Assembly (NCBI RefSeq): GCF_008642315.1
Contig: NZ_CP029192.1
Location: 744,001 to 808,000 of the forward strand
Direction: 5' to 3'
From: Streptomyces venezuelae
Lineage (GTDB): Bacteria; Actinomycetota; Actinomycetes; Streptomycetales; Streptomycetaceae
DNA length: 64,000 nucleotides
Shown: positions 1 to 8,376 of the stretch, one piece after another
Layout of the letters: every line of letters begins with the position of its first letter
Position numbering within the stretch: the first letter of the stretch is position 1
The notes under the pieces: generated by a model
Told to the model about the DNA's origin: nothing
The model's input: the letters and a program-made list of their open reading frames with translations, nothing else
The model's database searches: none
Position numbers and translations under genes: made by a program

Positions 1-213
1 CAGGCTGCTCTCGCCGGTGACCTCGAAGCGCGTGTGCTCCACGCGCTCGCGGGGCGGCGCCTCCACCGGGTCAGGACCGAACATGCGCGTGCCGGCGCGT
101 GCCGCGGCCACCTCGTCGGCGATCACCGTCTCGCGGCCGTCCCGCGTCACGTACGCCCCCGCCGCGACGATCCGCTCCGTCTCCTGCGCCTGTCCGCGCA
201 GCCGGGCGCTCAT
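1..213 (-). CDS. TIGR02452 / PARG-like protein, N-terminal fragment
   Basis: Minus-strand reading frame open from an ATG at 213 to the left edge (71 codons, no stop), so only the N-terminus is present. The protein begins MSARLRGQAQETERIVAAGA and continues with the stretches TVIADEVAAARAGTRMF and GPDPVEAPP. This resembles the start of TIGR02452 family proteins, whose N-terminal domain is the microbial poly(ADP-ribose) glycohydrolase N-terminal region. Those proteins are thought to process ADP-ribose on protein or nucleic acid. The catalytic macrodomain-like part would lie outside the window, so the function is inferred from the N-terminus only. It is divergent from the ergothioneine operon, with about 160 bp between them. 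Confidence 0.6.
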   Translation of the reverse strand, partial: MSARLRGQAQETERIVAAGAYVTRDGRETVIADEVAAARAGTRMFGPDPVEAPPRERVEHTRFEVTGESSL

Positions 214-230
214 GTGCACGCCCCCGTGTC

Positions 231-240
231 GTTCATGAAC
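231..240. promoter_or_regulatory. 10-bp palindrome in divergent promoter region
   Basis: GTTCATGAAC is a perfect palindrome in the 159-bp gap (214-372) between the divergent PARG-like gene and egtA. It may be an operator, but a 10-bp palindrome can occur by chance. No clear -35/-10 pair was recognised nearby. Confidence 0.2.
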
Positions 241-372
241 GCATGGTGAGCCGCATGCGTCTGGCGGCGCAACAGAAATTCCCGGTACGTGAACGGCCTG
301 AGGGGCACTCTTGTGCGGACGCCCTCGAAGGTTTTGGGTGTGACGAGCAGCACCGGATGGAAGGATCCCCGC

Positions 373-1713
373 ATGCCTGAGGGAGACTGTAGGAAACACC
401 GGACGGCGGGCCGCACAACGGCGCGTGACACGGTGTCCGAAGCCGAAGTGGAAGCCCTGGTCCAGGGCATCTGCTTCAAGACGGGGCCACCCCGCACCAT
501 CGGGGTCGAACTGGAATGGCTCGTCCACGAACCGGGCCTGCCCCACCTGCCCGTACCCGTCGCCCGCCTCGAAGCGGCCTACGCCGCACTGCGGGCCCTG
601 CCCCTGCACTCGTCCGTCACCGTCGAACCCGGCGGCCAGCTGGAGCTCAGCTCGCTGCCCGCCGACTCGCTGACGGAGTGCATCTCGGCCATGCAGGCCG
701 ATCTCGACGTCGTACGCGACGCGTTACGTCCCCACCGCCTCACCCTCAGCGGGGTCGGCGCCGACCCGTGGCGCCCGCCGTCGCGGATCCTGCGCGAGCC
801 CCGCTACGACGCGCTGGAGTCGTGCCTCGACCGGGGCGGCCCCGCCGGACGCCGCATGATGTGCTCGACGGCGTCCGTGCAGATCTGCCTCGACGCCGGA
901 TACGAGGAGCCGGGCCCGCTCGGCTACGCGCGCCGCTGGCGTCTGGCGCATCTGCTCGGCCCGGTCCTGGTCGCCGCGTTCGCCAACTCACCGCTGCAGG
1001 ACGGCCGCCCCACCGGCTGGCGTTCCACCCGGCAGGCCGTGTGGGCGGGCATCGAACCCGGCAGGTCCGGCGCCCCGCCGCTGGACGGGGAGCCGCGCGA
1101 GACCTGGACCAGACACGCTCTGGACGCGCCCGTCATGTGCGTCAGGAGAGAGCCCGGCGAAGGTCCGTGGAGCGTTCCGGAAGGGATGAGCTTCCGGGCG
1201 TGGGCCCGTACCGGCGCGTCCCGCAGACCCACCCGGGAGGACCTCGTCTACCACCTGACCACGCTGTTCCCTCCGGTGCGCCCGCGCGGCCACCTGGAGC
1301 TGCGCATGGTCGACGCCCAGCCCGGCGAGGACGGCTGGATCGTGCCGCTCGCCGTGACGAGCGCCCTGTTCGACGATCCCGAGGCGGCCGAGACCGCCTA
1401 CCGCGCCGTGAAACCGCTCGCCGAGCGGTACGGGCCGCCGGGCGCGACCGCCGCGCCGCACAATCCGCTCTGGCTGGACGCGGCACGCCACGGCCTCGCC
1501 GACCCCGAACTGCGCGAGGCCGCGACCGCGTGCTTCGCCGTCGCCGTCGACGCGCTGCCCCGGCTCGGCGCCGACGCGTCCGTGCGGGACGCCGTGGCGA
1601 CGTACGCCGCGCAGTACGTCGCGCACGGCCGCTGCCCCGCCGACGACCTCCTCGACGCGGTGCGCGACGACCTCACCCCCCACGACACACCTGGGAAGGA
1701 TGTCCGCCGATGA
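373..1713 (+). CDS. egtA: ergothioneine biosynthesis glutamate-cysteine ligase EgtA
   Basis: 446 aa. EgtA joins glutamate and cysteine to gamma-glutamylcysteine, the sulfur donor used by EgtB in ergothioneine synthesis. It is a cytoplasmic member of the GCS2-type glutamate-cysteine ligases. The family core is visible as ICFKTGPPRTIGVELEW near residues 34-50 and as the C-terminal RGHLELRMVDAQPGEDGW segment. ATG 373 was chosen because AAGGA lies seven bases upstream; an ATG at 289 in the same frame lacks such a site and would add an unconserved leader. A GTG at 433 is a further option. The stop codon overlaps the egtB start (ATGA), showing translational coupling in the egtABCD operon. Confidence 0.9.
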   Translation: MPEGDCRKHRTAGRTTARDTVSEAEVEALVQGICFKTGPPRTIGVELEWLVHEPGLPHLPVPVARLEAAYAALRALPLHSSVTVEPGGQLELSSLPADSLTECISAMQADLDVVRDALRPHRLTLSGVGADPWRPPSRILREPRYDALESCLDRGGPAGRRMMCSTASVQICLDAGYEEPGPLGYARRWRLAHLLGPVLVAAFANSPLQDGRPTGWRSTRQAVWAGIEPGRSGAPPLDGEPRETWTRHALDAPVMCVRREPGEGPWSVPEGMSFRAWARTGASRRPTREDLVYHLTTLFPPVRPRGHLELRMVDAQPGEDGWIVPLAVTSALFDDPEAAETAYRAVKPLAERYGPPGATAAPHNPLWLDAARHGLADPELREAATACFAVAVDALPRLGADASVRDAVATYAAQYVAHGRCPADDLLDAVRDDLTPHDTPGKDVRR

Positions 1714-3068
1714 CCGGCTCCACCACCGACCCGGAAGCGACCGACCCCGAAGCCCTGCGGGAGCGCGCCCTGGCCGCGCTCCTCGCCGCCCGGGAGCGTA
1801 CGACGCTCCTCACCTCCTGTGTGGAGGACGACGAACTGACCGCGCAGCACTCGCCGCTGATGTCACCGCTGGTCTGGGACCTGGCCCACATCGGGAACCA
1901 GGAGGAGCAGTGGCTGCTGCGCGCGGTCGCGGGGCGCGAGGCCATGCGGCCCGAGATCGATCCGCTGTACGACGCCTTCGAGCATCCCCGCGCCGAGCGT
2001 CCGAGCCTGCCGCTGCTGGCGCCCGCCGAGGCCCGCGGCTACGCGGCCGAGGTGCGGGGCCGCGCGCTCGACGTGCTGGAGAGAACCCCGTTCCGCGGCT
2101 CACGGCTCACCGACGCGGGCTTCGCGTTCGGGATGATCGCGCAGCACGAGCAGCAGCACGACGAGACGATGCTGATCACGCATCAGCTGCGGTCGGGGCG
2201 GACCGCGCTCACCGCCCCCGACCCGCCGCCCGGCGAGCCGTTCACCGGTCCTGGCGAAGTCCTCGTCCCCGGCGGCCCGTTCACCATGGGGACGTCCACC
2301 GAGCCGTGGGCCCTCGACAACGAACGCCCGGCGCACCACCGCATCGTCCCGCCGTTCTTCATCGACACGACTCCGGTGACGAACGGCGCGTACCGGCGCT
2401 TCATCGAGGACGGCGGCTACGAGCACCAGTGCTGGTGGGACCCGGAGGGCTGGGCGATGGTCCGCCGTCACAACCTGAGCGCGCCGCTGTTCTGGCGGCG
2501 CGAGGGCGGGCAGTGGCTGCGGCGGCGCTTCGGGACGGTCGAGCCGGTGCCTGACGACGAGCCGGTGCTGCACGTCAGCTGGTACGAGGCCGACGCGTAC
2601 GCGCGGTGGGCGGGCCGGCGCCTGCCCAGCGAGGAGGAGTGGGAGAAGGCCGCACGGTACGACCCGGTGACCGACCGGTCGATGCGCTACCCGTGGGGCG
2701 ACGCGGACCCCACTCCGGAACGCGCCAACCTGGGCCAGCGACACCTGCGCCCCGCGCCCGCCGGCAGCTACCCGGCCGGCGAATCGCCGCTCGGCGTACG
2801 CCAGTTGATCGGCGACGTGTGGGAGTGGACGTCCGGCGACTTCCTGCCCTATCCGGGTTTCGCCGCGTTCCCCTACCGCGAGTACTCGGACGTGTTCTTC
2901 GGTGGCGACTACAAGGTGCTGCGCGGCGGCGCGTTCTCCGTCGACGAGGTGGCGTGCCGCGGCACGTTCCGCAACTGGGACCACCCGGTGCGGCGGCAGA
3001 TCTTCGCCGGGTTCCGCACCGCGCGGGACGCAGGACCCACCGAGACGCCGTCCCCGGGACCCGCCTGA
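1710..3068 (+). CDS. egtB: sulfoxide synthase EgtB
   Basis: 452 aa. EgtB is a non-haem iron enzyme that uses O2 to form the C-S bond between hercynine and gamma-glutamylcysteine, giving the sulfoxide intermediate of ergothioneine. The N-terminal DinB-like domain (residues about 20-170) has the iron-binding histidine pattern: LVWDLAHIGN and AQHEQQHDETML. The C-terminal formylglycine-generating-enzyme-like domain has GGPFTMGTS, LPSEEEWEKAARYD and the terminal RGTFRNWDHP segment. The start overlaps the egtA stop by four bases and is preceded by GGGAAGGA. The stop overlaps the egtC start. Confidence 0.95.
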   Translation: MTGSTTDPEATDPEALRERALAALLAARERTTLLTSCVEDDELTAQHSPLMSPLVWDLAHIGNQEEQWLLRAVAGREAMRPEIDPLYDAFEHPRAERPSLPLLAPAEARGYAAEVRGRALDVLERTPFRGSRLTDAGFAFGMIAQHEQQHDETMLITHQLRSGRTALTAPDPPPGEPFTGPGEVLVPGGPFTMGTSTEPWALDNERPAHHRIVPPFFIDTTPVTNGAYRRFIEDGGYEHQCWWDPEGWAMVRRHNLSAPLFWRREGGQWLRRRFGTVEPVPDDEPVLHVSWYEADAYARWAGRRLPSEEEWEKAARYDPVTDRSMRYPWGDADPTPERANLGQRHLRPAPAGSYPAGESPLGVRQLIGDVWEWTSGDFLPYPGFAAFPYREYSDVFFGGDYKVLRGGAFSVDEVACRGTFRNWDHPVRRQIFAGFRTARDAGPTETPSPGPA

Positions 3069-3823
3069 TGTGCCGTCACATCGCCTGCCTCGGACCGCCC
3101 GAGACGCTGGGGAGTCTCCTCGTGGCGCCCGCGCACAGCCTGTTCCGGCAGTCGTGGGCGCCCCGGATGCAGCGCCACGGGACCGTCAACGCCGACGGTT
3201 TCGGGGTGGGCTGGTACGCCGAAGGGGACCCCGTGCCCGCCCGCTACCGCCGTTCCGGGCCGATCTGGGGCGACGGCTCGTTCGCCGATCTGGCGCGGGT
3301 CGTACGCTCCGGGGCGGTGCTCGGCGCGGTGCGTGACGCCACGCTCTCCGGGGCGGACGGGGAGGCCGCGGCCGCACCCTTCGCCGCAGGGCCGTGGCTC
3401 TTCAGCCACAACGGCGCGATCACCGGCTGGCCCCGCTCCCTCGCCCCGCTCGCCCAGGGCCTGCCGCCCGCCGGACTGCTCTCGATGGAGGCGCGCTGCG
3501 ACTCCGCACTGGTGTGGGCACTCGTCCTGAACCGGCTGCGCCGCGGCGACGAGGAGGCGCAGGCCCTCGCGGACACCGTCCTGGAGGTCGCCGAGGCCGC
3601 GCCAGGGTCGCGCCTCAACCTCCTGCTCACCAATGGCGACACGATCGCCGCGACCGCCTGGGGCGACACCCTCTGGTACCTCGCGGAGCCCGGCCGCCGC
3701 ACCGTCGTGGCCTCCGAGCCCTACGACGACGACCCCCACTGGCGCGAGGTGCCCGACCGCACCCTGCTCGCCGCCAGCCGCACCGACGTACTGCTGACCC
3801 CGCTCAAGGAGCCCCCCGCGTGA
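3068..3823 (+). CDS. egtC: gamma-glutamyl hercynylcysteine sulfoxide hydrolase EgtC
   Basis: 251 aa class II glutamine amidotransferase-fold hydrolase that removes the glutamate from gamma-glutamyl-hercynylcysteine sulfoxide. The N-terminal nucleophile is Cys2 (MCRHIACLG), exposed after removal of Met1. NADGFGVGWY and FSHNGAITGW are the usual Ntn-hydrolase substrate-pocket motifs. The start overlaps the egtB stop by one base, and the stop overlaps the egtD start, so the protein is made as part of the coupled operon. Length is normal for the family. Confidence 0.94.
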   Translation: MCRHIACLGPPETLGSLLVAPAHSLFRQSWAPRMQRHGTVNADGFGVGWYAEGDPVPARYRRSGPIWGDGSFADLARVVRSGAVLGAVRDATLSGADGEAAAAPFAAGPWLFSHNGAITGWPRSLAPLAQGLPPAGLLSMEARCDSALVWALVLNRLRRGDEEAQALADTVLEVAEAAPGSRLNLLLTNGDTIAATAWGDTLWYLAEPGRRTVVASEPYDDDPHWREVPDRTLLAASRTDVLLTPLKEPPA

Positions 3824-4782
3824 GCCCGTTCCTGCTGACCCGCACCCTGCCCGAGGACGCCACGGGCGCCGCCCTGCGCGCCGACGTCCTCCAGGGCCTC
3901 ACCCGCACCCCGAAGACGCTGCCGCCCAAGTGGTTCTACGACGCGCGCGGCAGCGCCCTCTTCGAGGAGATCACCACCCTGCCCGAGTACTACCCCACCC
4001 GCGCCGAGCGCGAGATCCTCGTCGCCCGCGCCGACCGGATCGCCGCGATCACGGGGGCGAGGACACTGATCGAGCTGGGCTCGGGCTCGTCGGAGAAGAC
4101 CCGCCACCTCATCGACGCCATGGAGTCCCTGCACACCTACGTCCCCGTGGACGTGAGCGAGAGCGCGCTGACCGGCGCCGCGAACGCCCTGCTCGCGCAG
4201 CGGCCCTCGCTCGACGTGCACGCCCTGATCACCGACTTCACCCGCGGCCTCGCGCTGCCGGGCACACCCGGACCGCGCCTGGTCGCCTTCCTCGGCGGCA
4301 CGATCGGCAACCTGCTGCCCGCCGAGCGCACCGCGTTCCTCTCGTCCGTACGCGACCTCCTCTCCCCCGGCGACGCGCTGCTCCTCGGCACGGACCTGGT
4401 CAAGGACGAGTCGGTCCTCGTCTCCGCGTACGACGACGGGACGGGCGTGACGGCCGCGTTCAACAAGAACGTCCTGACGGTCATCAACCGCGAGCTGGCC
4501 GGGGACTTCGACCCGGACTCGTTCGAGCACGTGGCCGTCTGGGACCGCGAGCACGAGTGGATCGAGATGCGGCTGCGCTCCACGGCCGACCAGACGGTGA
4601 AGATCCACGCGCTCGACCTCGCGGTCGACTTCGTCGCGGGCGAGGAGCTCCGCACGGAGATATCGGCGAAGTTCCGCGAGGACGGCGTACGTTCCGAGCT
4701 GGCCGCCGCCGGGCTCGAGCTGGCGCACTGGTGGACGGACGAGAGGGGGCGCTTCGCCCTGTCGCTGAGCACCGTGGCATGA
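3820..4782 (+). CDS. egtD: L-histidine N-alpha-methyltransferase EgtD
   Basis: 320 aa. EgtD transfers three methyl groups from S-adenosylmethionine to the alpha-amino group of histidine, giving hercynine, the first committed intermediate of ergothioneine. The SAM-binding motif is IELGSGSSEKT near residue 85. Other family signatures are KWFYDARGSALFEEIT, LPEYYPTRAER and AFLGGTIGNLLP. The GTG start at 3820 overlaps the egtC stop (GTGA) and has CAAGGA ten bases upstream. No egtE (the PLP-dependent C-S lyase for the last step) follows, so that step must be supplied from elsewhere. Confidence 0.95.
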   Translation: MSPFLLTRTLPEDATGAALRADVLQGLTRTPKTLPPKWFYDARGSALFEEITTLPEYYPTRAEREILVARADRIAAITGARTLIELGSGSSEKTRHLIDAMESLHTYVPVDVSESALTGAANALLAQRPSLDVHALITDFTRGLALPGTPGPRLVAFLGGTIGNLLPAERTAFLSSVRDLLSPGDALLLGTDLVKDESVLVSAYDDGTGVTAAFNKNVLTVINRELAGDFDPDSFEHVAVWDREHEWIEMRLRSTADQTVKIHALDLAVDFVAGEELRTEISAKFREDGVRSELAAAGLELAHWWTDERGRFALSLSTVA

Positions 4783-4810
4783 CGGCGGCGGCGTAGCGCC
4801 CGCGGGGCTA

Positions 4811-4842
4811 CTGGACGTCGGTCACAGGCCGCCGACGTCCAG
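4811..4842. terminator. convergent stem-loop between egtD and the binding-protein gene
   Basis: CTGGACGTCGG and CCGACGTCCAG form an 11-bp perfect stem with a 10-base loop. It lies 28 bp beyond the egtD stop and overlaps the last codons and stop of the converging lipoprotein gene, so it could end transcription in both directions. There is no T-tract, which is usual for high-GC actinomycete terminators. Confidence 0.55.
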
Positions 4843-6111
4843 GGCCCTGGTGATCCGGGCCGAGGCCTTGCGGGCCTCGGTCGCCGGGTCGCCGCCGGTC
4901 AGGACCTTCGTCATGTATCCCTTGATCGGGTTGTCCGCCTCGACCCCCGCCCAGCGCGGGGAGTTGGGGGTGGCCCGGCCGTTCGCCGCGCCGACGGCCA
5001 TCGCCGCCGCGCCCTCCTCGTCGGCGACCGCAGGGGCCAGCTTGGCCTTGTTCGGCACGTAGTTCATGGTCCGCGCGAGATCGGTCTGCCACTTCTTGCC
5101 CGCCAGCGCCTCGATCACCTCGACCGCGCCCTTGTGGTCGTCGCTGTGCTCGGGCACCACGAGGTCGGAGCCGCCGGTGAAGACCGCGGCGGGCTTGCCG
5201 GCCTTCTTCCCCGGAATGGGGAAGTAGCCCAGCTTGCCCTTGAGGTCGGGGTTCTTCTCCTCGATGGCGCGGGCCGCGCCGGGCACCGCGACGATCTGCG
5301 CGACGTCGCCGCCCGCGAACACCCCGGCCTGCGCCGGGTGCTCCTCGTCGGCGTCGCGCGGGCCCTCGCCGAGCGCCTGCAGCTGCCGGTAGAACTCCAT
5401 GCCGCGCAGCGCCTCGGGCGTGTGCAGAGTGCCGCGCCAGTCGCCGGAGGACTCCTTGGTCTCCTTGGCGAGCTCGCCGCCCTCGTCCCAGATGAAGCCG
5501 GAGAGGGTGTACCAGTCCTGGCCCGCGAGGTAGATGCCCTGCTTGCCGCCGGTGTTGAGCTTCTCCGTGGCCTCCAGCCACTCCTCGCGGGTGCGGGGTG
5601 GCGTCTTGATGCCTGCCGCCGCGAACAGGTCCTTGTTGTAGATGACGACGCGGTTGGCGGCGTACCAGGGGATGCCGTACTGGGCGCCGCGGTAGCGGCC
5701 CGGCTCGGCGAGGCCCGGCAGCCAGTCGTCCATGCCGAGGTCGCGTGCGGACTCCAGGGTCAGGTCGTACAGGCCGCCCTCGTCGACGTACTGCGCGACC
5801 TGCGTGTTGCCGACCTCGATGACCTCGGGCCCGTCGCCGCCCTCCTCCTTGAGCGCCTTCTTCACCTTGGCGCCGATGCCGGTCCATTCCTGGATGCGGA
5901 TGTCCAGCTCGATGTCGTCGTGCTCCTTCTCGAACTCCGACGTGAAGCGCTCGACGAACTCCGGGGAAGCACTGTCCTTCATCAGCCAGACCGTGACGGT
6001 CCGGGTGTCGTCACCGCCCGGGAGCATGCCGCACCCGGCGACCAGGACGGTGGAGGAAAGGGCGAGCGCCAGGGACACGGCGGCACGGTGGTGCGGTCTC
6101 ACGTGGGTCAC
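4822..6111 (-). CDS. ABC transporter sugar-binding lipoprotein (family 1)
   Basis: 429 aa extracellular solute-binding protein. The N-terminus has a lipoprotein signal: a basic start, a hydrophobic core and the lipobox LVAGC near residues 23-27, so the mature protein is tethered to the outer membrane face by its Cys. The body shows family 1 (MalE-like) features: TVTVWLMKDSASPEFVERF, PEVIEVGNTQVAQY and GIPWYAANRVVIYNKD. It probably captures an oligosaccharide or sugar for import. No permease or ATPase genes adjoin it, so it either serves a transporter encoded elsewhere or is an orphan. The GTG start is the longest sensible one; a second GTG lies three codons in. A GntR-like operator lies upstream. 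Confidence 0.85.
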   Translation of the reverse strand: MTHVRPHHRAAVSLALALSSTVLVAGCGMLPGGDDTRTVTVWLMKDSASPEFVERFTSEFEKEHDDIELDIRIQEWTGIGAKVKKALKEEGGDGPEVIEVGNTQVAQYVDEGGLYDLTLESARDLGMDDWLPGLAEPGRYRGAQYGIPWYAANRVVIYNKDLFAAAGIKTPPRTREEWLEATEKLNTGGKQGIYLAGQDWYTLSGFIWDEGGELAKETKESSGDWRGTLHTPEALRGMEFYRQLQALGEGPRDADEEHPAQAGVFAGGDVAQIVAVPGAARAIEEKNPDLKGKLGYFPIPGKKAGKPAAVFTGGSDLVVPEHSDDHKGAVEVIEALAGKKWQTDLARTMNYVPNKAKLAPAVADEEGAAAMAVGAANGRATPNSPRWAGVEADNPIKGYMTKVLTGGDPATEARKASARITRALDVGGL

Positions 6112-6188
6112 TTTCTGCCTGCGGACAGGGGAAGGTCAGCCCGACGCGGGGGGTGAGCAGCGCTGCTCGAACGGGTACTGGCTGGATT

Positions 6189-6202
6189 TTGGTCCGTACC
6201 AA
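6189..6202. promoter_or_regulatory. candidate GntR-family operator
   Basis: TTGGTCCGTACCAA has 5-bp inverted arms (TTGGT/ACCAA) around a 4-bp centre. It resembles the TGGT-N4-ACCA core bound by GntR-family repressors such as DasR, which control sugar uptake in Streptomyces. It lies 78 bp upstream of the sugar-binding lipoprotein start and about 130 bp upstream of dodecin, in the 221-bp divergent gap. The target gene and regulator are inferred. Confidence 0.4.
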
Positions 6203-6332
6203 TGAGCTGGTCAAGGGGGTACGCCGTCTCGCGCCACGGGAGGGACTGGGGCACGGTGGAGTGACGGCACTTCTCGGCGCCGTGCGGCACCGTGCCGCGC
6301 GGCCTCATCCGACGGCCCGGAGGAACATCCTC

Positions 6333-6554
6333 ATGTCAGACCACACGTACCGTGTCACCGAGATCGTCGGCACCTCGCACGAGGGCGTCGACCAGGCGAT
6401 CCGCAACGGCATCGCGCGGGCCTCGCAGACGCTCCGTTCACTGGACTGGTTCGAGGTCACGCAGGTCCGCGGCCACATCCTGGACGGCGAGATCCAGCAC
6501 TACCAGGTCGGCCTGAAGGTGGGGTTCCGGCTGGAGGACGACGCGGAGGTGTGA
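6333..6554 (+). CDS. dodecin family flavin-binding protein
   Basis: 73 aa. Dodecins form hollow dodecamers that store or buffer flavins (FMN, riboflavin or lumichrome) in the cytoplasm. The protein begins MSDHTYRVTEIVGTSHEG and has the characteristic SLDWFEVTQVRG segment, whose Trp stacks on the isoalloxazine ring, followed by the paired beta strands HYQVGLKVGFRL. Length matches the family. ATG 6333 has a GGAGGA site eight bases upstream. The gene stands alone and diverges from the sugar-binding protein gene. Confidence 0.92.
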   Translation: MSDHTYRVTEIVGTSHEGVDQAIRNGIARASQTLRSLDWFEVTQVRGHILDGEIQHYQVGLKVGFRLEDDAEV

Positions 6555-6566
6555 GAACCGGGGCGT

Positions 6567-7100
6567 TCAGGTGCGCCCTTCGCGTTCCTGGGCGTCCTTC
6601 AACGCCTCCGGCGTGTTCGCCCACGTCACCCGGACGACGGTGAATCCCGCACGCTCCGCCTCGGCGCAGACCAGCTCGTCGTCGTCCACGAGCATGCGGA
6701 CCGTCCGCTTGCGGGCGATCTCCTGGAGGGTCTCCAGCTTGGTGCGGCGTGCGGGGCGCCGGTCGTTGTTGCGGCGCATCCAGATCCGCCCTTCCGGCAG
6801 CCCCTGACCTGCCAGCCAGTCGACCGTGTCGGCGCGGCAGCGCTCGGGGCGGCCGGTCAGATAGACGACCTCGCACTCCCCCGCGCTCTCCAGGGCCAGC
6901 TCGACGCCGCGTGCCAGCGGCGGGTCCTGGGGAGCCGCGGCGAAGAACGCGTCCCAGTCGCGGGGCTTGCGCTCCAGGAAACGCTGCCGGTGCCCGGTGT
7001 CCGCGAGGGTGCCGTCCAGGTCGAACACGGCCAGGGGCCGGCTGTTCGCCGTACGGGACGCCCTGCTGTTCCGTGTGCGCGATCCGCTGTCTTCCGTCAC
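6567..7100 (-). CDS. HAD-family phosphatase (PNKP 3'-phosphatase-like)
   Basis: 177 aa. HAD motif I is AVFDLDGTLADT near residue 20 (nucleophile Asp and general-acid Asp), motif II is VVYLTGRPERCR, and the C-terminal acidic motif is MLVDDDELVCAEAERAGF. The WDAFFAAAPQDPP insert and C-terminal region match the HAD domain often annotated as a polynucleotide kinase 3'-phosphatase-like phosphatase. The substrate is unknown. The start is the GTG at 7100; the frame stays open upstream but runs into the divergent flavoenzyme gene. No ribosome-binding site precedes the GTG, so the mRNA may be leaderless. The stop is 12 bp from the converging dodecin stop. Confidence 0.75.
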   Translation of the reverse strand: MTEDSGSRTRNSRASRTANSRPLAVFDLDGTLADTGHRQRFLERKPRDWDAFFAAAPQDPPLARGVELALESAGECEVVYLTGRPERCRADTVDWLAGQGLPEGRIWMRRNNDRRPARRTKLETLQEIARKRTVRMLVDDDELVCAEAERAGFTVVRVTWANTPEALKDAQEREGRT

Positions 7101-7179
7101 GTCGACAGCGTAGGAGCGTACGGAGGGGATCCGCGAGGCGGGCCGGGAATCCTGGCGGGCCGCGTGCGTTGAACCCTGT

Positions 7180-8184
7180 GTGAGCTCAGTGATCGCGGCA
7201 ACCCGGTTCTCCGTCCTCGACCGATCGCGCACCCGTGAGGGGCACGACGGGCCCGAGGCCCTGCGCGACACCGTGCGCCTGGCGCAGGACGTCGAGGCGC
7301 TCGGCTACCACCGCTTCTGGGTCTCCGAGCACCACGGGGTACCGGGGGTCGCGGGTTCGGCGCCCACCGTCCTCGCGTCGGCCGTCGCGGCGGCGACCCG
7401 CACCATCCGGGTCGGCACGGGCGGCGTGATGCTGCCGAACCATCAGTCGCTGGTGGTGGCCGAGCAGTTCGGGGTGCTCGCATCGCTCTTCCCCGGCCGG
7501 ATCGACATGGGGCTCGGCCGTTCGGTCGGCTTCACCGACGGGGTGCGCAAGGCGCTGGGGCGCGACAAGCACGACGCGGCGGACTTCGCGGCGCAGCTCG
7601 GGGAGCTCCTCGACTGGTTCCGCGGCACGTCGGACACGGGGGTGCGGGCCCGGCCGGCCGAGGGTCTGAGCGTCCCGCCGTACGTCCTCGCGGTGGGCGA
7701 GGGCGCGACGATCGCCGCCGACGCGGGCCTTCCGCTGGTCATCGGGGACATCCGGGGCCGCGAGAAGATGCTGCGCGGCATCGAGCAGTACCGGAGCGGG
7801 TTCCGGCCCTCGCCGTGGCTCGCGGAGCCGTACGTCATGATCGCGGGCAGCATCGCCGTGGCGGAGAGCGAGGAGGCGGCGCGGCGGCTGCTCGTGCCGG
7901 AGGCCTGGTCGATGGCGTACTCGCGCACGCACGGCACGTTCCCGCCGCTGCCGCCCGCCGAGCGCGTGGAGTCCCTGACCATGACGGACAAGGAACGCGG
8001 CTTCTACGAGTCGGGGCTGACCGGCCACGTGCACGGCACGGAGGAGCAGGTGGCCGACGAGCTGGAGCGGGTGATCAAGGAGAGCGGGGCGCAGGAGGTG
8101 CTGGTCACGACCAGTACGTACGACCGGCAGGGGCTTCTCGACTCGTTCCGGCGGCTGGCACGGGTGGCGGGCCTGACCGCCTGA
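7180..8184 (+). CDS. LLM-class flavin-dependent oxidoreductase (MsnO8-like)
   Basis: 334 aa member of the bacterial luciferase-like superfamily, a TIM-barrel enzyme using reduced FMN or F420. The opening RFSVLDRSRTREGHDGPEAL, then YHRFWVSEHHGVPGVAGSAP and RTIRVGTGGVMLPNHQSL, are typical of the MsnO8 group of actinomycete LLM oxidoreductases. The exact substrate cannot be read from the sequence. The GTG at 7180 opens the frame. No Shine-Dalgarno sequence is evident, and a second in-frame GTG at 7189 is possible. It diverges from the HAD gene across 79 bp. It is not obviously part of the peptide cluster. Confidence 0.85.
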   Translation: MSSVIAATRFSVLDRSRTREGHDGPEALRDTVRLAQDVEALGYHRFWVSEHHGVPGVAGSAPTVLASAVAAATRTIRVGTGGVMLPNHQSLVVAEQFGVLASLFPGRIDMGLGRSVGFTDGVRKALGRDKHDAADFAAQLGELLDWFRGTSDTGVRARPAEGLSVPPYVLAVGEGATIAADAGLPLVIGDIRGREKMLRGIEQYRSGFRPSPWLAEPYVMIAGSIAVAESEEAARRLLVPEAWSMAYSRTHGTFPPLPPAERVESLTMTDKERGFYESGLTGHVHGTEEQVADELERVIKESGAQEVLVTTSTYDRQGLLDSFRRLARVAGLTA

Positions 8185-8376
8185 CTTCCTGACCGTGGCC
8201 GGACAGCGCCGGGTCCCGCCCGCGTCGCGTTCCGGGATCGGCCCGGAGGCGGCGCGGACGGGCGCGGTGCGCCTGTGGCACGGGGGATGGCTCCAGCAGG
8301 AGCACCGCGGTCCCTGAGGCGCTTCTCGGGTGCCTCGCGGAGGGTCTTGAGGGTCTTCAGGTGAGTGGTGGCGGTC

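Noticed and set aside
7101..7271. Longer N-terminus for the HAD phosphatase
   Set aside because: The extra 57 codons run antisense through the flavoenzyme start and have no family similarity.
8185..8376. Possible small gene or RNA in the gap after the luciferase-like gene
   Set aside because: Only G-rich sequence with weak repeats (GGGTCTTGAGGGTCTTCA); no ribosome-binding site, conserved frame or convincing hairpin.
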